Source: Euglena gracilis (taxonomy: Eukaryota > Euglenida > Euglenophyceae > Euglenales). From it: a stretch of 64,000 nt of DNA. The position numbers and the translations under genes were made by a program. Within the stretch, counting starts at the first letter, position 1. The number at the start of each line of letters is the position of its first letter. Below are positions 34,001 to 45,301 of this stretch, piece after piece. The DNA lies in the NCBI GenBank assembly GCA_039621445.1, contig CP154954.1, forward strand, positions 29,888,395-29,952,394. The letters run 5' to 3'. The notes below the pieces were generated by a model. That model saw only the letters and a program-made list of their open reading frames with translations, had not been told where the DNA came from and did no database searches.

Positions 34001-37000
34001 GCTGTGGAGGGCCTCGTTTCGGGGAAGGGCTGCCACCACCTCCAGCAATGTGGCCGCCGCTCAACGGCCTCTCAGCCACAACCACAGGCCTCCTCCGCGC
34101 AGCCTCCCTTGCCCATGGCCTCCGGTGGCCCACTCCTGAGAGGTCCCCGAATGTCGTCCGGTTCGGCAATGCCTATTTCGCAGTCGACTGTGAAACTGGC
34201 CCGACCGCCGCAAACAAACGGAAACCAACCGCCAGCGGCACCAATGCCAACAGTGAACCGGCGGACGGGAGGTGCCAGAAGCAGGGGATTTCTTAAGCCG
34301 GAGGGTACCCTACCCCCAGGGGGGTCCAGCCAGCCAGCAGCTCAAATCCAGCCAGCAGCCCAAATTCGGGCTGGGATCCCCCCGGGGGGGTCGAGTGAAA
34401 TAAAGTCGGGTCCAGCCCGGCCGGAGGTCGGGCCAGCCGGCCGAAGGCCGGGCCAGCCAACTGAGCTGCCCAGCTCACCCATCCCTGCATTTTTTTCCCT
34501 CATCATAGCCAGGCACCTACGGCCGACCAGGGCCGACCAGGGCCGACCAGGGTCGACTATGATTTTCAGGACCCCCGTAGGTGGGGATTCCGACCAGGGC
34601 CGACCAGGGCCGACCAGGGCCGACTTGCATGTGGTTGGCCGACCGAAGGGGAATGGATGAAGGAATTCGGCAGCTTTCCCTCTGGAACAAGCACCTCTGA
34701 TGATGCTGGGCGATGCAGGGCGATGCTGGGCGATGCTGGGTGATGCTGGATTTTTGGAGACCAGAGGTGGGGTTCCGATGCTGGGCGATGCTGGGCGATG
34801 CAGGGTGTTGCTGGCATTTTTTTTGTATATTTTGAAGAAATAAACCCATTTTTGGATAATTTTCCCACAAATCTCCAGTTTTACACCCATTTTGGCCATT
34901 ATGGACCAGTTTTTGCTAATTTGGGGGCTATTTGTCACTGATTTGGCAAATATTGGGCTAATTTGGGTCAATCTGAGCTTTTTTTTTTTGCCATTTTGTG
35001 CCCTTTTGGTAATTTTGGGTCATTTTTCACAATCTTTTGTGGATTTTGTTGGCGTTTTTGGGTAATTTTTGGTTATTTCAAGCCATTTTAGGTCTTTTTG
35101 GTTGCTTTTGGGGTGCCAATGGAGGCCTTATGGGGCACTTCCTTTTGATCTTGGCGAGACAATCCAGAAAATCATTCCATCCTCACATTTTTTCTGTGAA
35201 GGATACCCCCACCTATGGCCGATTATTTGCCAACCAGGGCCGACCAGGGCCGACCAGGGCCGACCAGGGCCGACCAGAGCACCAAAATGGGAAGTGACCA
35301 TAGGTGCCTGATCATAGCCTCCTCCATCACAGCCCCCAGCCTTCATCTAGCTCCATCCATCAAAATGTCAAAAAGACAAAATGATTTAAAAAAAATTTTG
35401 TTTTCCGTCGACCCAGCCCAGCCCAGCCCCCTCCAGCCCCCCTCCCCCCCCCCCCCTATACCCCGGGGGGTCCAGCCAGCAGCCTTTTTGCCAGCCGGAG
35501 GCTGGACCCCCCCCCCCGGGGGGGCCCTAAAGTCATCCCCTGGCCAGAAGGAGAGGAGCGCTGTGTGGACCAACTCTGGGGGCGCGAGCCCGCGGGGTCC
35601 ACTGGAGCCCCCACCGCCCCACGTCCGGGGCCCTCCCAAGGAGTGGCCGGGGCTTACGATCCATCCCCATCGTTACACCTCGGTTAAGAAATCGGCTGTG
35701 GAAGGCACCTCCCATAATCATCCTGCCAAAGGGGCATAAGTTCAAAACACTCAATGCGGAACATAATTGGCTGCATCAGTGTGGGGTCATATTTTTTGAC
35801 TTTTTTTGGCACAGTGTGAAGTGTTCGGGTTGAAAGGGGTTTTATATGTGTGGCTTCCCCAGTTGCCTCTCCCAAGCAGATACGGCGTCGTGGTTTCTTT
35901 TCTGTCCGCTTGCCATTGTCCAATTTCGCACAGCAGGATGACAATGCTCCAAGTCGCCATGCCTTGGGATCTTCGCCTCGCCACGTCGGGTGGCTGCTGG
36001 GGGGGTCTCCCATTTTCACCAACACCTGCATGCAATTTTCCCTGGTTTGCCTGGTTTGGAAGTGCGCTTAAGGGAGCGAGGGGCTCTGCCCAGGCTTCTG
36101 TTTAAGGAAAGTCGCACCCCCCTGGAGGGGCGCCTGCTATGGGCAGGCACCAGGGCTGTATTTTAGTCGGGTGCCGACCCCACCCCAGGGGGGGGGGGGC
36201 CTGCCTGGACAGGCACTCCAAGGCACTCCCAATCTGACCCCCCCCGGGGGGTACCCCCGGGCCGGGGTGGGGGGGTAGGGCACACGGCCAAAAGTGCCCT
36301 GGCACAGACCCCGGCGCCGAAGGAGCCAAAAATGGCGTATTTTCACAGGAATGCGCCTGGGCACAGGCCGAAATCCGACCCCCCCCAGGGGGGGGGGGTG
36401 CCTGCCTGGGCAGGCACTCACAGGCACTCCGGATCCCCCCCCGGGGGTTGATACAAAAAACGGCCTGGGGCAGGCACCCCAAAGCACAAGGCACCCCCAG
36501 GGGTTGGTAAGAAGAAGCCTGGCTCTGCTCTCTGTGGGGACCCTGCTTCCCACGATGCGTGCGTCTCCAAGTGTCAGACGGGAGCCACAAATCAAAACCC
36601 TTGCGTGAGCATCCCTGGGGAACTGCAACAGAAACGACCGGCTTCCGGCCCAACCCTTCGCGCACCTTAGCCCCCGGCAAATAATTAGGTCTATTTTCCA
36701 TATTGATGCATCATCTATTATATTATCATACATTATATTATATGCTAATTCATGTCGTATACATATATATATATATATGTATGTTACATCATTTATATTA
36801 TTGTTTATATTTGTATTATTGTTTATGTTTATGTTTATATGTTTGTGTTATTTATGTTATGTTATATTTATATTTATGTTTATATTATTATTTTATGTTT
36901 ATGTTTGTATTTGTATTGTTTATATTTATATTATAATTTGTTTATATTATTGTTTGTTTAATTTTTGAATTCAATTATAATTTATTCTATTATCCCCCCC

Positions 37001-40000
37001 CAGCACACCAGGTGTTGACGGGGGCGTCTGAGTCGCCGGCCCGAGCCCCGGCCCTGCCCCACCGTACCGGCTCCAGCGCGGGGGGACGCCCCGGCGCCGG
37101 TACGAGCTGGTGGTGCTGGCGGACGCCGGGCCCCGGGCTCGGCTGGCTGCCCTGGCGCAGCTGTTGGCCGGCAGGGCGGCGGTGGACCCCCCCCCGGCAC
37201 AAATGGCACATTTTCTGAGCATTTGCTTTTGCGATGGTCTCCGGAGTGTTCGTCAATCTTGGTCGCAGCAGTTCTTGGTCCAGCTCTTGCAGTTTGTCAA
37301 GGCACGCCCATGTGTTTATGGTCTTCCTGCACACGTTTTGCAATGACTCTTAGTCTTGTTAGTTTCGACTTCGCTGGGATTTTTTTTAAAAAAAATTCAT
37401 ATGTGATTTGCCTGTGATTTTTTTAATTTCACCCCAGAAAAGGATTTTTTCCATCCTTTTGCCAATCTTTTAATTTTCCCTGCATGGTACGTTTGGGGTG
37501 TCCACCTTCTCACTCATCGCCTCATTATGGCTGGTGGAAGCGAGATTCTCGTTTGCCTTGCGTGCCACCATTCCATACCCCTGGGGACTGCCGCACTCAT
37601 CCCCCCCCCCCCCGGCCCATTTCCCCAGTCCAGCCACCGCCCTCCCGGGACGGGCTGCTGGACAGCGCGTTCCGCATGGCGTGGTACGCCCGGTCCGCCG
37701 CCGTCCACGCCCTCCTGCTGGCCGACGTGCAGGGCCGGGGCTGCCACTGGTTCCAGGCCACGAGGGCGGCTGGCTCCGTGGAGGACCGGTGTGGCCCCGC
37801 GGCAGCCATGCCGATGCCGCCGCACGCACGTTTTGGACGCGGCACCCAACGGTGAATGAATCAACAGTTGCCTCACACTGCAGCATGGGTTTACAAAAAA
37901 AATTACGACGATGATGACATGTGAGAAAAGTTTGACCTTTACTGGAACAGCAAAGAGTAATAAAAATCATATGTCACCAAAATATTGAAAAATTGGAACA
38001 AATTAAACCTCAATATGGTCAATTGGTGGCCAATTAAATCTGGTGGTTTCACAAGCGTGTGTTGCGAAGCTATCTTCAATTTCTTTCATTGTTTTCAGAC
38101 ACACACATTTTAATTCACACAGCGTCAATGCGTGATTCATACACAATTTGCAATTGCAAATAATTGCAAATTGTCCATTCTTTCTCAACAGGCAGTTCGA
38201 GGTGGACAGCTTCGTGAAGTGCAGTGTAGGAGACGCCGACGGCGGTGGTGATGAGTGGGCAGTCTTGCTGGTGGACGATTCCCTGCGCTGCGGTGTGTGC
38301 CAGCGAACTCGTATTATTTTTTTTGCTTTGCCCCCATTATTCCCCCCCCCCTCTCTGCCCCTTGAACTGTTGCCCTTTTTTTGCAAATTTTTGGTGAAAT
38401 GGAGCATTTTCTTTTGGGCCGAGGAGTTTACGGCGTCCCCTTCATCCTGGATCAGATTTGATCTTCAAATTTGATCCCCCTCTCCCCCGAATTTTATTTA
38501 TTTTGCAATCTCCCAAAGGGCTGCTGGATGGTAACAGATTCCGGATTTTGAGGGGCGAAAAAGGTTTAAAATGGGCGGAATTGGGGGTTCAAAGTTTTGG
38601 TGATTTTTTTTTGCACAATTGGCAACTTTTTTCGCTTTTTTCACATTTTCGATGATTTTGGTCCCCGGCGCGAAGAGCCAAAGGAATTTTTCAGTGTTTT
38701 TCAAAAAAAAATCAAAAATAAGATCTCCCCCCAAAATTAGACTCCCCTGGAAGTTTCCAGCAACGGACCCAAAAATATGACCGGTTGATATTTTTTGTAA
38801 TTTTTTTTGATTTCAAAACCCCAATTTTCAAATTCCATCATTTTTTTGCAGCTGAAATTGGGTCTTTTTTGGTAATTTTTCAGGGGATTCTTTCACCGTC
38901 TCCAGCAATTTCCGCCGTCACGGGGGGGTTCTATTGGGGGTCTTATTTTGGATATTTTGCCAGTCGGTGCAGGGTGATTTTATTTGGAAGGGTTAGGCCC
39001 TAATGCCTTGATGTTAAACCATTTCATACCTACCTACCCCCAGGAAACTATAATCCTCGGGAAACTGTCATCTAAGCCCTGTCCTCATTGACCTGAGGGA
39101 TTTGACACTAGGGGGCCTGTCACCAACCTACGTACTCGCTGACCTGTCACCTGACAAATGTTTCTCGAAAATTTCGCTGTTTCTCACCCAAAATGATTTT
39201 TTGAAGATGAAATTTGAGGGTCCTCATTTTCGAATTTTGACCACAAAATGTGAAATAATCGCCTTTTTGTATTTCTGGGTCAGTGGGGGTCAAAACAATC
39301 GGTATACTTCATCATAATTCTGAGAGACCCAAGACGTGCAGAACGTCATTGTTTTTGCTTCAATGCCCGGCCTCACTCCCCGCCTCACGCCTCCAGACCC
39401 CAGATTGTGTCCCAGAGAGGCACACAGAGGTGTTCCAACCGGGCTTGGGTGAGGGACATTGCTGACCCGCTCCCGCTCCCGCCCGCGTCGCAGTGCTGGC
39501 GGAAGGGTCGGCGGCCACGGTGGACGTGGACACGCTGGTGGTGGTCGAGCTGCACGACGCGGCCCACCTCCTCAGCCTGGAGGACCGGCTCGCCTGTCGA
39601 AGTGTGCCGTTGTCCTCTTGCTGTCGCCTCCCCTTGAGGGGGCGGGGGGTTGGCCCTGACGTTCTTGGGGGGGAGGGTCAAGTGGATTCCGACAGACAGA
39701 GGGGCATACTTGCACCGCTTGGCCCCCCCCTGACGCTTGGCCTCCCTCCTCCTTAAACACAAACTTGGCCCCCCTGAAGTTGGCCTTTGCCCTTTTGCAC
39801 ATGGCCGCCAAAATTCTTGACTTGCAAATTTGCTCCCCCCCCCCAAGGTTGGCCCCCCGGCCTCACCTTCAATCATGGCCTGGGCCAAGCGCGGCTTCGG
39901 TGGGTGCCCACCGCAGGCAAAATAGGCAGTCATAAAGGCTGCGTGATAAACCCCCCCAAATATAAAGCCCCCCCCCCGGCTTTATATTCGGACGGGATTT

Positions 40001-42241
40001 CAACACCCTCAGGGGGGGGCTTTATATTTGGGGGGGGGGATCAAACTTTTTGGGGTGGCCTCTATGACTTTCAGCGGCCATCAATTGTGGCCAAACACCA
40101 ATTTTTGCCAAATTTTCGCTGTTTGCCTCCTATTTTTCACAAAATGTGCATTTTTTTAATCCAAAATGGAGCATTTTTGGTGAAAAAAAAAATGGTGTAT
40201 CTGCCCAAAATTTTTCCACTTTTTCCTGAATGACACTAGCGTCTGGCTCCGCGTCAGGGGGGGGGGGGGCTTTATATTTGGGCGGCAAAACCAAACCCCC
40301 CGGGGGGGCTTTATATTTGGGGGGGGGCTTTATATTTGGGCGGCAAAACCAAACCCCCGGGGGGCTTTACATTGGGGGGGGGGGCTTTATATTGGGGGGG
40401 GGGTTAGCAAGTGTCGTGTTGGGTTGATCTTTTCAGGCAATTAAGTTTTCTCGGGGGGGGGGGACTGGTGTTTTTGCGGCCGTTCTATTTCTCATATAAG
40501 GAAGTGGTCGCAAACCTACCACAGGCCAACCCACCAAGCCATAACCCAAAAAAAACGGACCATAACCCACCAAACGCCCCGTGCTCCCGTCAAAAGCAGG
40601 CCACAGTGGGAACCAGACAACAACGCCAACCTGTTTTGGTTGCAATCGGGTCTGGATGGTTGGTTGCAACACAACCAGATTTGAAAGAGAAGGTAGAAAC
40701 GGTGTGCAGCTGCAAGCACGCAACTGTAACAAAAGCTGAAGCAACGTCTTATCAATGCCATCACAAAAGAGCATGGATGTTTTATATTTGAGCTTTGGGT
40801 TGGAGCCAGTGAAACCAAAGCAGCTGGGTTTAGGGCCAAAGTCATGGAGATCCCAGAAGGGCACCGCCTTAAGTGCATTTTGTATTAAGCAAAATAGTTG
40901 GGTCACTCTCTGGGGTACGGTGGGTGGGCGTCGAGTACAAAATTGGTTCGGCCAAAAAATGCCCAACTATTTCCTGGCCAAAGAAACCATGCAAATTTGT
41001 CTGCCATTTTTTGAATTGATGATTTTCAAGAGACGCAATACCACTTTTTGTTGATTCTGGCGGAAGTGCCCAAATCCCTCCATCCCCCCCAAAACCGTCC
41101 AGTTTTTGGAGCCATTTTTAATTCCCAATTGTTGAAACAACCCGTGCTGATTCGTTGCACAGATTTTTGTATGCATTGCAGTTGGGTGTCCCATATGGTG
41201 TGCGACAAGGGTTTGCTACTTTCTGGCCGCCTCTGGCCCCATTTTTGCAACATGAATATGCGACATGGGTGCGTTGCAATTGAGCCATAACTGAATTTTG
41301 ACCAGTTTTAATTCTTCATGGCTCCCCCTGGCTGACCTCCACAATGTTTCAGAAGAGGGTACACAAACAAAGGGGGGGGGAACGTGTGTTTTGTGCTGCT
41401 CAAAATTGCCGCGACGTTGTTCAGCAAAAAAAAAATGGCTCTCGGCCCTGTCTGAGCCAGTCACAAAAGACCACACGGCTCAAAGAAAAATGGAATTGTT
41501 CTGGTGTTAAAACCACAAGTCCGCCGCTCTGGGGTCCCAGTCAGTGCAATGGTCCAAAGCCCCCCAGTACAGTAAATTGTTTGGACACCCAAAGTCAGGG
41601 TCCAGGGGACAGGGCTTTATGGGAATCCCCAAACCCCAAAATGGGTGGTGGGTGGGACCCCACCCTCAGGAGGCTCCCCCCCCACCAGGCCTTCCCGTAT
41701 TTCCGGGGCGTCGATCTTTAGGACAAAATTTTATTTTTTCGGTGCCGAAGGATATTTTCCTTGTGTGGTTCTGTAATGGGGGGTTACTCCCCACCTCCCG
41801 GGTGGGGGGTCTGACCCCCCCAACGAGACTTTTTCGTACACACCTGCTGAAGGGGGGGGGGTTAATTTAAAAAAAAACTTATCATCTGGGCAAATTTTCA
41901 AAAGTCAAAGATTGGTCTACAGGCAATTTCGGTGATTTTTGCACAAGTCATAATTTTGAAAACAATGATTTTTTGAAAAGATTTTTGTTATAATTTCTGA
42001 CCAAATTTCATCGATGTTTGTTATTTTTCTCCTTGTGCCTTTTCCCTTTCACGGCAGTGTGGGGGGGGATATTATTTGGGCAGCCGAAGTCTATTGGGTG
42101 GGGTCACTCATTTCAGCTGAGGGGCGTACGGCTTTGCATCCTATTGTGTCTCTTCCTCTGCGCCACAGAAAGGTTGATCTTCGTCTCGCCCGACGACGAC
42201 GCAGCCGTGGTGCGGTACGTGTCCGGGAAGGGGATCGGATA
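28030..42241 (+). CDS. OB-fold protein, possibly POT1/TEBP-alpha-like telomere end-binding protein
   Basis: Two phase-consistent exon chains: 30434-30510, 31417-31444, 31749-31778, 31902-32059, 32934-33038; and 37077-37181, 37634-37788, 38192-38292, 39494-39601, 42169 onward. An exon near 28030-28165 and coding-like sequence at 34030-34281 and 35543-35680 probably belong too. The last frame stops at TAG 42239-42241, but a good donor (GCG|GTACGT, about 42216) means the gene could run on. Family assignment is by eye: the first chain (CNCFVTISVAAAVAMPQ, FPLRVGPLEITVHN) resembles the first OB fold of POT1, and the second (LLADVQ, then QFEVDSFVKCSVGD, EWAVLLVDDSLRCVL, VDVDTLVVVELHDAAHLL) resembles the second OB fold. 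POT1 would bind the single-stranded G-rich telomere overhang. The exon chain is firmer than the name; the N-terminus and the middle are incomplete. Confidence 0.45.
28638..28896. mobile_element. hAT-like MITE with CAGGGG ends
   Basis: A 259-bp element beginning CAGGGGTTTTTTTAG and ending CTTTAAAAAAAGCCCCTG. Flanks CCCCGGGC (28630-28637) and CCCCCGGC (28897-28904) agree at 7 of 8, though both are low-complexity. It shares the tttttcggcaccaaaggcgc interior with the element at 9308. Confidence 0.75.
30735..31189. mobile_element. hAT-like MITE with perfect 8-bp TSD
   Basis: A 455-bp element with ends CCGGGATTTTCTTAAG and CTCAAGAATACCCCTG. CCGGCAGC is duplicated exactly at 30727-30734 and 31190-31197. 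The interior includes tggccaaaaatgg-type text and a cagccagccgg block shared with the elements at 33598 and 34282, which form one subfamily (C). Confidence 0.88.
33598..33973. mobile_element. hAT-like MITE, subfamily C, older copy
   Basis: Inner parts of the ends, GGGGTTTTCTTAAG and CTTAAGAAAACCCC, are perfect inverted repeats and the right end closes CCCCTG. The interior matches the subfamily C elements at 30735 and 34282. Putative flanks GTTCCCAT and CTTCCTGT match at only 5 of 8, so the insertion looks old or the left edge is altered. Confidence 0.65.
34523..34625. repeat. GGCCGACCAG minisatellite (with a second block at 35236-35278)
   Basis: A 10-bp unit, ggccgaccag, is repeated in three groups near both ends of the nested element: 34523-34555, 34590-34623 and 35236-35278. 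All are in the same orientation. The symmetric placement just inside the terminal repeats suggests subterminal repeats, which in hAT-type elements often bind transposase. Confidence 0.75.
34700..34812. repeat. GATGCTGGGC minisatellite
   Basis: Units of about 10 bases, gatgctgggc with variants gatgcagggc and gatgctgggt, are arranged in two groups separated by ggattttggagaccaga-like sequence. It lies inside the nested element and is distinct from the ggccgaccag repeat. Confidence 0.75.
36091..36521. mobile_element. hAT-like MITE, family A
   Basis: A 431-bp element beginning CAGGCTTCTGTTTAAGG and ending GGTAAGAAGAAGCCTG. Flanks GCTCTGCC (36083-36090) and GCTCTGCT (36522-36529) match at 7 of 8. 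The internal segment containing gcctgcctgggcaggcac is present twice, so this copy carries a duplication relative to the 253-bp copy at 4044. Confidence 0.85.
36690..36990. repeat. AT-rich low-complexity block
   Basis: About 300 bases of A/T with a (TA)n core at about 36764-36779 and repeated ttatattt/gtttat motifs. It ends 90 bases upstream of an exon of the OB-fold gene. The Tyr/Leu-rich open frames here are composition artefacts. Confidence 0.9.
39947..40410. repeat. Poly-C/G repeats around CTTTATATTTGG
   Basis: A forward unit (cccccaaatataaagccc) at about 39951 faces inverted units (ggggctttatatttgggg) at about 40012. At 40258-40410 five more copies of the inverted unit follow in tandem, some with ggcggcaaaaccaaac between them. 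This is the same design as the blocks at 7149 and 21415 but with a different AT core. Confidence 0.75.
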
Positions 42242-45200
42242 GTCATCCTTGGCCCACACGCTCACACCATCCGCGAGGACCGTGACCAGTTTTGCCGGTA
42301 ACGTTCGACTGGGTGGCACACCTGCAGCACGAGGTGGCCCGCTCTCTTATGTATGCATGGGGAGGAAGTGCTCCAGACGCTGTGTGCCACTATCATCGGA
42401 CGTCGTGAATCAATGTGTGCGCCATTGGTTTAGCTTTTTTTTTTGGATGTATTGCGGCTGCGTTTAGCTTCTTTTTTTTGGACAGATGATGTGGTCATTG
42501 GCATAGACGCGATGAGACGTAGTGGCAAAACTACTCAAATTTGGCCAAATAACAGGTAAAATGACCAAAATCACCCCATATTGCAATCATTTTCATGGGT
42601 GGTTCTTGTTGCAAAAGTCATTTTACTTTGTATACAATTCTTGTCCCACGGTGCCATATTGTCTGGGGAGAGGGCTGCAGCGACTGCACTGCGATGAGGA
42701 CACAGGAGTATGGGCAGCAAATCAATTCCCGCTCCGAAACTGTGCGGCCCAATGAGGCCATCATCCCTGTTTGCTGCCAATAAAGTTAATTTTCTTTTAA
42801 AATGTGCCATGAACTCTGGTCAATAAGGGGAGGACTCAGACAGATGGGAAGCACTTCGGTTTTGAGGTTGGTGTTAGTGGGGGTTGGGGGGGTTCACTGA
42901 GCTTTTACATTTTTAGAGCAAGAGCAAAGTTTACCACTGGGGGAAAGGGGGGGTAGAACCCAAAACAGTACAGATGTGGAGCCAAACGGCTTCAAAATGG
43001 CCAGAACTCGGGCTCACCTTGGAGTTGCGGGGAAATCAAAGTACCATTGGATAGGACCAACAAGGGCTTTATTTTAGGTCGTAGGACATTTCCTTTAATT
43101 TTGCTTCATTTCTGAGATGTTTTGGAAACGGGCTGGGCCGAGCCGCCGGGCCGCTGGGCCGCCATTGCTGGGCCGGGCCGGGCCGTTTGCCACATTGAGG
43201 TGGGCTGGGCCGGGCTGCCAGGTTGGGCCGAAGGTCCGCCCTGGCAGTTACATGCCTCAGACATCTGCTACGGCATGGCACCATCAGGCACGTAAAGAGC
43301 TCAGCAGTACACAAAACCTGTCCCAACCCCCCCCCCCTCTGGGAGGGGTAAGGTGGTAGGGGGGGGGGGGGACGTCCAGACCACCCTCTCCCTAGATGCT
43401 GGGAGGGGGTGCCCCCTCTTCTTGACAGATTCCAAAAATAAAAAAATTAGCGAAGATTTTCTTCCAGCGCGCAATGAAAGTGGATTTTAAAAAAAAAGTC
43501 TTTTTTTCCTCACTTTTGAGCATATTGCATGCACATTTTTTGATTTCTGTTGTTTTCCACAAAAAGAATGTGTCAAAAAAGCATTTTTGTATTCATTTTT
43601 GAAGAAAAATTCAGCAACAATTTCGGTCTAGTTTCCGGGCGTTTGCCCGTCCGCAAAACCGAAAATTTTCCTGGCCCTCTTCAGTTTCGAGGTGGGAGGG
43701 GGGGTCCAACTCCATCTTGGGATGGGGGGTCCAGACCCCTCGCTTCCCATACATCCCTGGGGGAGGCCAATATGTCAATTTTGGTGGACTCCAGCTTGCA
43801 GAGGACATGCAAGTAGGGGTGGGCTCAAGCGGTCAAGCAGATTTTTTTGTTTGTTTCCTCTTGCGGGGGGGGGGGGGATGCGCTGCGCATTTTTCCGCAT
43901 TTTTGCGCATTTTTGCGCATTTTTGTCAATTTTTCAAAAATGCGCATTTTTGCGCATTTTTTGCACATTTCCCCCCCCCCATTTTTGCACATTTTCCATT
44001 TTTGGGGCATTTTTTGGGCATTTTTTTTGCCCAATTTTGCACATTTTCCATTTTTGCGCATTTTTGCGCATTTTTTTGCCCAATTTTGCACATTTTGCCA
44101 TTTTTGCACATTTTCCACCCAAATCACATGCTCACCGAATTTTGCCCACGATCAACTGGCCCATTTCTGTAACCAACGAACCCATTTTCGCACTTTTTTT
44201 CCACCCAAGGGACCGGCCTCAAGAGAAAACCCTTGGGTGATGAGGTGTGGGTACTCATCCAATGACGATGAGGACACTAGGGGTTTCAGAGACCCCACAT
44301 TGACACGTAACCAAGGCGGGACTCCCACTCCCCTGGTCACAAGTAAGGGGCACCATGGCTGACATTGTTGGTTATGGTGAACGGAGAGTGACACCTTGGT
44401 CATGCATTTTTTGGCCAAAATGCCTTCATTTCAGCTCTTTTTGGTGATTTTGGTTTAATTTTGGGTTTATTGTTGGAAATTTTTCTAAGTCCTTTTTCCC
44501 TTAGGAATGTCACAAACTCAGCGCATTTTTTGCGCATTTTTTTTGCGCATTTTTGCGCATTTTTTCCGAGGGCCGTCCGGCGCATTTCCCCCCCCCCCTG
44601 CCTCTTGTCTAAAGCAAGGAAATAAGCACCACCCTTGTCAAAACACCACCACCCCGGTCTTTACCCTGATTTGAAGGTCATCTTCTCAGGAGGCTTATTA
44701 TTTTGTTTGCATTTTTAAGATAAATTCCTCGAAAATTTATATATTTCAGAAATTTCTGGTGTCTGATTTGGTGAGATATTGTTGATTTTTTTTCCATCCA
44801 CGTGCCAGTAAGTTCAACAGTGAGCCCCAGAAACCAGATATTTTTCGCCGCGAAGCGCTGGATTTTTTTGGAGTAAGGTTTTTTCCTTTGTCAAAGCAAC
44901 CCCCCCTTGGTCCTTATCCATCTTTTCCGGTCCTCAGACACGGGATTTTCGTTATTTTTTTTTTCAGAGGTGCTTTCCAACGTTGCATGCTTGCAAAAAC
45001 GTCACAGGGGAAAGGCTCAGTTCCAGAATAATTTAATCTTGTTATTATTTTTGAATAATTTGCCGCCACCCGACAAGCAAAAGTACAGTGCGTCAAATGC
45101 AGTGAATGCCTGTCGCCCCACACAGTTGCTCGGTGAAAAAAATTTCTTCTCGCACACTTTTGTTTGGTTTTTTTTGCCCCCCTTCCATTGCTGTTGGCCG

Positions 45201-45301
45201 ACGGCAGACGGGGACACGTTGCTTTCGCGCCCAGCCCCAGCCCCATGGCCCCGTGACGCGGTGCCTGCCGCCCCCCTACGCGGTGGGGCCCATGCGCCCT
45301 G
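42242..45301. other. Interval between the OB-fold gene and the AAA_28 gene
   Basis: No confident exon. A possible small exon at 42279-42298 could extend the OB-fold gene. The rest is repeat-rich: GGGCCGGGCC-type runs near 43130-43220, C/G homopolymers and the element at 43864-44600. Promoter signals for the next gene were not recognised. Confidence 0.5.
43864..44600. mobile_element. Element rich in TTTTTGCGCA units, G-run/C-run ends
   Basis: The left end is CG followed by a G run and ATGCGCTGCGC. The right end is CGGCGCATTT, a C run and CCTG. CCTCTTG abuts both sides (43857-43863 and 44601-44607), a 7-bp direct repeat. Long parts of the interior are degenerate tandem units of tttttgcgca and tttttgcacat. 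It has the same build as the element at 20893-21176. Confidence 0.7.

Larger units (their letters stand above)
34510..35310. mobile_element. Nested hAT-like element with CAGGCACCTA ends and perfect TSD
   Basis: An 801-bp element inside the MITE at 34282-35542. Ends CAGGCACCTACGG and CCATAGGTGCCTG are inverted with one mismatch. ATCATAGC is duplicated exactly at 34502-34509 and 35311-35318. The interior carries two minisatellites and a run of aattttgg-type sequence. No coding frame. Confidence 0.92.
34282..35542. mobile_element. hAT-like MITE, subfamily C, split by a nested element
   Basis: It begins CAGGGGATTTCTTAAG and ends CATCCCCTG. GCCAGAAG is duplicated exactly at 34274-34281 and 35543-35550. 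Removing the nested element at 34510-35310 and its extra target copy leaves about 450 bases, the size of the copy at 30735. The flanking sequence on both sides is GC-rich and open in the same frame across the target site, so it may interrupt an exon of the OB-fold gene. Confidence 0.88.
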
